The notes under the pieces: model-generated | Database searches by the model: none | What the model was told of the DNA's origin: nothing | The model's input: only the letters and a program-made list of their open reading frames with translations | Origin: Actinomycetota bacterium | GTDB lineage: Bacteria > Actinomycetota > Actinomycetes > S36-B12 | Length of the DNA stretch: 26,786 nucleotides | Assembly (NCBI GenBank): GCA_027729865.1 | Contig: JAQCBM010000001.1 | Location: 1 to 26,786 of the forward strand | Direction: 5' to 3' | Shown: piece by piece, positions 23,677 to 26,786 of the stretch | How positions within the stretch are numbered: position 1 is the first letter of the stretch | Layout: every line of letters starts with the position of its first letter | Translations under genes and position numbers: made by a program

Positions 23677-24525
23677 ATGGCGCTGACCCACAAGAAGTCC
23701 GAGTTCGCGCTCGATCACCCACCGGCTGACTTCCGGCCCGAGGAGACCTCTCTTCTCACGGTCGATGGCGAAACCCTCAGCGCCGGGTGGGTTCCCGGTC
23801 GATCGGGTGCCGCACGTGGCTTGGCTTTCGTTCTAGCCCACGGCTTCACCGGCAGTTGGCGCGAACCTCGGGTCCAGGCGGTTCAGGCGCATCTGTCGAA
23901 ATTCGGCGACGTTCTATCCATCGATCAGCGTGGACACGGGCAGTCGACCGGCTTGTGCACCGTTGGCATGGATGAAGTACTCGACGTCGATGCCGCTGTT
24001 GGTCACGTTCGCACGCACACCGGCGCTCGCTCAGTCATCACGGTGGGCTTCTCAATGGGTGGCTCCGTGGTCTTGCGCCAAGGCGCACTTGCACCGGGCA
24101 GCATCCACGCCCCCGAGCATCGACCCGATGCCGTGGTGAGCGTGAGCGCCCCCGGCTTCTGGTTCTACCGCGGCACCAAGGTGATGCGTTTGGTCCACCG
24201 GCTCATCGAGAATCCAGCTGGTCGTGCCTTACTGCGTTCTCGCGGTGTTCGACTGACGTCGACCCCCTGGCCGGAACCACCGCCGTGGTCACCGGAAGAC
24301 AGCGTTCGGCGTATGGGTGACTTCCCGCTCCTGGTGGTGCACGGCGATATCGATCACTATTTCCCGGTTGAGCACGCGCGGGTTCTCGAACGCGCTGCCG
24401 AGGAAGCCGGCAATTCGCGCGCCGAAGTGATCATCGTGCCCGGCTTCGCGCACGCTGAGTCCACCGTCGATATCCAGACGATGGAGCGCATCGGCAAATG
24501 GGCGACCGGTTACGCATCTTCGTGA
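23677..24525 (+). CDS. Alpha/beta hydrolase fold protein
   Basis: Serine hydrolase of 282 residues with no signal peptide. The nucleophile is S126 in G-F-S-M-G-G, the oxyanion region is A-H-G-F-T-G at 54-59, the acid is D224 or D226 in H-G-D-I-D-H, and the histidine is H259 in G-F-A-H-A-E. D-Q-R-G-H-G-Q-S at 83-90 is typical of esterase and lysophospholipase-like members. A lid-like insert (about 140-205) separates the core halves. Its stop overlaps the thioredoxin start as TGATG, so the two are coupled, and it is divergent from glnR. Substrate cannot be predicted. Confidence 0.88.
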   Translation: MALTHKKSEFALDHPPADFRPEETSLLTVDGETLSAGWVPGRSGAARGLAFVLAHGFTGSWREPRVQAVQAHLSKFGDVLSIDQRGHGQSTGLCTVGMDEVLDVDAAVGHVRTHTGARSVITVGFSMGGSVVLRQGALAPGSIHAPEHRPDAVVSVSAPGFWFYRGTKVMRLVHRLIENPAGRALLRSRGVRLTSTPWPEPPPWSPEDSVRRMGDFPLLVVHGDIDHYFPVEHARVLERAAEEAGNSRAEVIIVPGFAHAESTVDIQTMERIGKWATGYASS

Positions 24526-24848
24526 TGCGACCGCTGCCCGCAGACTCTTCCCTCGGAGCAACAGCAACAATCGTGCAGTTCTCCAGTGCCTTCTGTCAGC
24601 CGTGTCGTGCTACGCGGCGAACATTGCGCCATGTTGTCGAAGATCTCGTCACGACCGTCGATGGCATCGAACTCATCGAAATAGATGCCGACGATCACCT
24701 GAATGTGACCCGAGCCTGGGGTATCGAATCGACACCCACGGTGGTCTTCCTCGATGCCCGGGGTCAGGAGGTCCTACGTGCCGGCGGACAGCCGCGCACC
24801 GCGGATGTTCTTGCCGCACTGGCGCAGGTACTTGACGCGAATCACTGA
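24525..24848 (+). CDS. Thioredoxin-like protein (ThiX type)
   Basis: Small thiol-disulfide protein of 107 residues. The redox site is C24-Q-P-C27 in S-S-A-F-C-Q-P-C-R, and the cis-proline is in E-S-T-P-T-V-V-F-L-D near residue 70. This is the thioredoxin fold, with an atypical C-Q-P-C site. I chose ATG at 24525, which overlaps the hydrolase stop (TGATG); an earlier in-frame ATG at 24498 would only add nine residues overlapping the hydrolase. A thioredoxin at this position near glnR-mshD corresponds to thiX of mycobacteria. It may serve mycothiol-linked redox control; this is inferred from neighbours. Confidence 0.88.
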   Translation: MRPLPADSSLGATATIVQFSSAFCQPCRATRRTLRHVVEDLVTTVDGIELIEIDADDHLNVTRAWGIESTPTVVFLDARGQEVLRAGGQPRTADVLAALAQVLDANH

Positions 24849-24864
24849 ACCGGTAGTGAGCCGG

Positions 24865-24870
24865 TAGATT
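24865..24870 (+). promoter_or_regulatory. Candidate -10 element TAGATT, leaderless start
   Basis: TAGATT ends 6 bases before the ATG at 24877, the spacing expected if transcription begins at the start codon. A 7-base direct repeat, CCGGTAG at 24850-24856 and 24861-24867, lies across it. No good -35 is visible. Confidence 0.35.
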
Positions 24871-24876
24871 GCTGTC

Positions 24877-24978
24877 ATGCTTGAGATCTTCTACACCGGC
24901 CTGCTCGTGATCGCGATCGCCGCCGCCGGTTGGTTCTCCTTCTACGTGGTCTACAAACTCTTCAAGGGTCAGAGCTAG
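24877..24978 (+). CDS. 33-residue single-pass membrane protein
   Basis: A very short gene with protein-like composition: short acidic N-terminus (M-L-E-I-F-Y), one membrane helix of about 20 residues (T-G-L-L-V-I-A-I-A-A-A-G-W-F-S-F), then a basic tail (Y-K-L-F-K-G-Q-S). The positive-inside rule puts the C-terminus in the cytoplasm. It stops 2 bases before the nitrobindin-like gene, so the two are probably co-transcribed. There is no ribosome site, but a -10 element six bases upstream suggests leaderless translation. Function unknown; a small regulator or anchor of a membrane complex is possible. Confidence 0.6.
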   Translation: MLEIFYTGLLVIAIAAAGWFSFYVVYKLFKGQS

Positions 24979-24980
24979 GA

Positions 24981-25535
24981 ATGGTTGCCGGACTGCCCGA
25001 TGAGTTGGCCCACCTGTCCTGGCTGATCGGTCGCTGGGTGGGAGTGGGCACCGGCCAATACCCCACGATCGAGGATTTCCGCTTCGGTCAAGAGGTGTCT
25101 TTCTCCACCGACGGTCGCCCTTTCCTGTCCTATTGGTCGCGTAGCTGGCTATTGGACGACGACGGCAACCAGGTGCGCCCCCTTGCCACCGAAACTGGGT
25201 TCTGGCGCCCGCGCCCGGAGAACGGCTTCGAGGTGACCCTGGACCACCCCACCGGCTTCGCGGAGATTTGGTACGGCTCGGTGGAAGTGACCGGGCTGGA
25301 GAACGCCACGATCACCGGCGCCCGCGCGACGATGCGCACGGACGCCGTCATGCGCACGAACAGCGCCAAGGAGTACACCGAAGGCGAGCGGCTCTACGGA
25401 TTGGTCGACGGGAAGTTGCTGTGGACGTTCGACATGGCGGCCATGGGCGAACCGCTACAGAATCATCTGGCGGCCTCACTAGTTCGCGAAGACGCACCGG
25501 TCGATGCATCGACCGACGAGCAAGCCGATCACTAA
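24981..25535 (+). CDS. Nitrobindin-like heme-binding protein (DUF1794/FABP-like)
   Basis: A 184-residue beta-barrel protein of the nitrobindin (THAP4/DUF1794) family, which binds ferric heme and handles nitric oxide or peroxynitrite. The barrel-closing signature is G-R-W-V-G-V-G-T-G-Q-Y-P-T-I at 17-30. The likely proximal heme ligand is H162 in L-Q-N-H-L-A-A-S-L, equivalent to His155/158 in characterised members. ATG at 24981 matches the family N-terminus (L-A-H-L-S-W-L-I-G); an upstream in-frame TTG is discounted since it would read through the small membrane gene. A Fur-family gene follows after 10 bases, suggesting an iron and redox setting. Confidence 0.88.
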   Translation: MVAGLPDELAHLSWLIGRWVGVGTGQYPTIEDFRFGQEVSFSTDGRPFLSYWSRSWLLDDDGNQVRPLATETGFWRPRPENGFEVTLDHPTGFAEIWYGSVEVTGLENATITGARATMRTDAVMRTNSAKEYTEGERLYGLVDGKLLWTFDMAAMGEPLQNHLAASLVREDAPVDASTDEQADH

Positions 25536-25545
25536 GGAACTGACG

Positions 25546-25995
25546 ATGGCCGAGGACTGGGAGCAGCGCCTTCGCGAGCACGGCTTTCGCATCACTCCGC
25601 AACGTCAGTTGGTGCTCGAAGCGGTCGAGACCCTTCGTCACGGGACACCCGAGGAGATCCTCACCGAGGTTCAGCACACCGCATCAGGCGTGAACCTCTC
25701 AACGATTTATCGAACCCTCGAAGTGCTCGAAGCGGTCGGACTCGTCACGCACGCGCACATCGGTCACGGTGCGCCCACGTATCACGCGATCGATGAGCAC
25801 GTGCACATTCATTTGGTTTGCGACAGTTGCGGTGAGGTGCAGAGCGTGCCCGCTGCCGTTGCCGATGCATTCGCGGGAGATCTGCAGGAGACCTACGGCT
25901 TCCAGACTGATATCTCACATGTATCCATCCATGGTCGCTGCGCGTCGTGCGCAAACAAACCCGGTGCCGGGCGCGAACCGATCGAGGACGCGTGA
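25546..25995 (+). CDS. Fur-family metal-responsive transcriptional regulator
   Basis: Metal-sensing repressor of 149 residues. Residues 1-75 are the winged helix (F-R-I-T-P-Q-R at 14-20, S-T-I-Y-R-T-L at 52-58). The dimerisation part has metal-site histidines in E-H-V-H-I-H-L (H85, H87, H89), and the structural zinc cysteines C92-x2-C95 and C132-x2-C135. The sequence does not decide whether iron, zinc or peroxide is the signal. ATG at 25546 has AAGGAA 7 bases upstream. The stop overlaps the next start (GTGA). The combination Fur plus YgfZ plus nitrobindin suggests response to iron or nitrosative stress. Confidence 0.92.
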   Translation: MAEDWEQRLREHGFRITPQRQLVLEAVETLRHGTPEEILTEVQHTASGVNLSTIYRTLEVLEAVGLVTHAHIGHGAPTYHAIDEHVHIHLVCDSCGEVQSVPAAVADAFAGDLQETYGFQTDISHVSIHGRCASCANKPGAGREPIEDA

Positions 25996-26786
25996 GCGCC
26001 GCTGCTGTTCCCGCGCCCCAAGGCGACGTCGATGAAGGCGTGGCCTGGCATTACGGCGACCCGTTGCGTGAGCAGCGCGCACTCGCGGACGGTTCGGCTG
26101 CGGTGGATCTCTCGCACTTCGGTGTGGTTCGAGTTACCGGCCCTGATCGTCTGACCTGGTTGCACAGCCTCACCACGCAACATCTCGAAGGTCTGCTCCC
26201 AGGAGCTTCGAGTCTGGCGTTGATCTTGAGTCCGCATGGACATGTGGAACACGAACTCCATATCGTCGACGACGACTACTCCGCGTGGATCATCTGCGCA
26301 CCGGGAACGTCGGCGGATCTCGTCGCTTATCTGGAGTCGATGAAGTTCATGATGCGCGTGGAGATCGTGGACGAGAGCGCGCAATACGCCGTGGTTTGGG
26401 AGCCGGTGCACGCGATCGATCCGGCCTTCGCTACCTGGCTGGTGCCCGCCGACTTCGCCGGCACCGGCACGGTTGACGCAGGTTCGGACAAGGGCGGCGG
26501 TGCTGACAAGTACGTACCGCAGCGCCCGGATTCGTTCGATGGTCGTGAGGTGATCATTCCGCGCGAGCAACTTGCGGAGCGTCTCGCGTCATTCGATTCG
26601 CAGGCCGGGACGTGGGCATGGAACGCACTACGCGTAGCTGCAGCCGTTCCCCGCATGGGTTTCGAAACTGACCACCGAACGCTGCCGCACGAAGTCGGCT
26701 GGATCGGACCGGGCGTGCACCTGGCCAAGGGCTGCTACCGCGGTCAAGAAGCCGTGGCCCGCGTGCACAACCTCGGCCACCCGCCA
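25992..26786 (+). CDS. ygfZ: YgfZ/GcvT-family folate-binding iron-sulfur protein (3' truncated by window)
   Basis: Partial gene, 265 codons to the end of the window, with the frame still open. YgfZ proteins use a folate-binding GcvT fold to help make or repair iron-sulfur enzymes. The diagnostic YgfZ sequence K-G-C-Y-R-G-Q-E is at 246-253 with the conserved C248, continuing A-R-V-H-N-L-G. Earlier residues L-T-W-L-H-S-L-T-T-Q and L-I-L-S-P-H-G match the folate-binding half. GTG at 25992 overlaps the Fur-family stop codon (GTGA), so the regulator and YgfZ are translationally coupled. Confidence 0.9.
   Translation, partial: MSAAAVPAPQGDVDEGVAWHYGDPLREQRALADGSAAVDLSHFGVVRVTGPDRLTWLHSLTTQHLEGLLPGASSLALILSPHGHVEHELHIVDDDYSAWIICAPGTSADLVAYLESMKFMMRVEIVDESAQYAVVWEPVHAIDPAFATWLVPADFAGTGTVDAGSDKGGGADKYVPQRPDSFDGREVIIPREQLAERLASFDSQAGTWAWNALRVAAAVPRMGFETDHRTLPHEVGWIGPGVHLAKGCYRGQEAVARVHNLGHPP

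Noticed and set aside
1..26786. tRNA, rRNA, CRISPR array, phage, insertion sequence or integration site
   Set aside because: No transposase, integrase, regularly spaced repeats or RNA gene structure other than 6C was seen on either strand.

Overview
The window comes from a high-GC actinobacterium (roughly 60% GC by eye). The lineage markers agree: mycothiol synthase MshD next to the orphan OmpR-type regulator GlnR and a small thioredoxin (the glnR-mshD-thiX neighbourhood known from mycobacteria), a GlgC/GlgA(GlgM) pair of mycobacterial type, a MutT1 Nudix/histidine-phosphatase fusion beside polyphosphate kinase, and a 6C small RNA. I cannot name the genus. There are no rRNA, tRNA, CRISPR, phage or insertion-sequence features.

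Region 1 (1-651) is a secreted HNH-type nuclease. Region 2 (659-10245) is the unusual part, a compact sugar-catabolism locus built as two divergent gene pairs that point at each other. GntR/UTRA regulator (-) faces mtnA plus a class II aldolase/short-chain dehydrogenase fusion (+). A FGGY kinase plus a ROK regulator (+) face a two-gene transketolase plus a RuBisCO-like protein (-). The two enzyme operons converge with a 6-base gap. Both divergent promoter regions carry nearly the same 15-base palindrome, so one regulator, probably the GntR protein, may control all five enzymes. The parts resemble pieces of known routes: MtnA plus class II aldolase as in the 5-methylthioribose/5-deoxyribose DHAP shunt, and FGGY kinase, two-subunit transketolase and RuBisCO-like protein as in the D-apiose pathways. 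I know of no described pathway that uses all of them together. The RuBisCO-like protein keeps the two active-site lysines but has His where RuBisCO has the metal-binding Glu204.

Region 3 (10246-10485) holds a 6C small RNA (two hairpins with C6 loops and a U-tract terminator), followed by a tandem pair of identical 26-base palindromic repeats that run into the end of the next gene. Region 4 (10470-15511) is a minus-strand run glgA - EamA transporter - uncharacterised 515-residue protein, divergent from glgC. Region 5 (15527-17191) has a tiny Cys-containing protein and a secreted trypsin-like protease with a fibronectin type III domain.

Region 6 (17205-23572) reads glnR - mshD - ppk - CYTH/CHAD - mutT1 on the minus strand. 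It links nitrogen control, mycothiol synthesis and polyphosphate metabolism, and MshD carries a His-rich insertion encoded by a short tandem repeat. Region 7 (23677 to the end) runs on the plus strand: alpha/beta hydrolase, thioredoxin, a 33-residue membrane protein, nitrobindin-like protein, Fur-family regulator and a truncated YgfZ. It looks like a redox, haem and iron-sulfur group. Many neighbouring genes overlap by ATGA, GTGA or TGATG, which indicates translational coupling.
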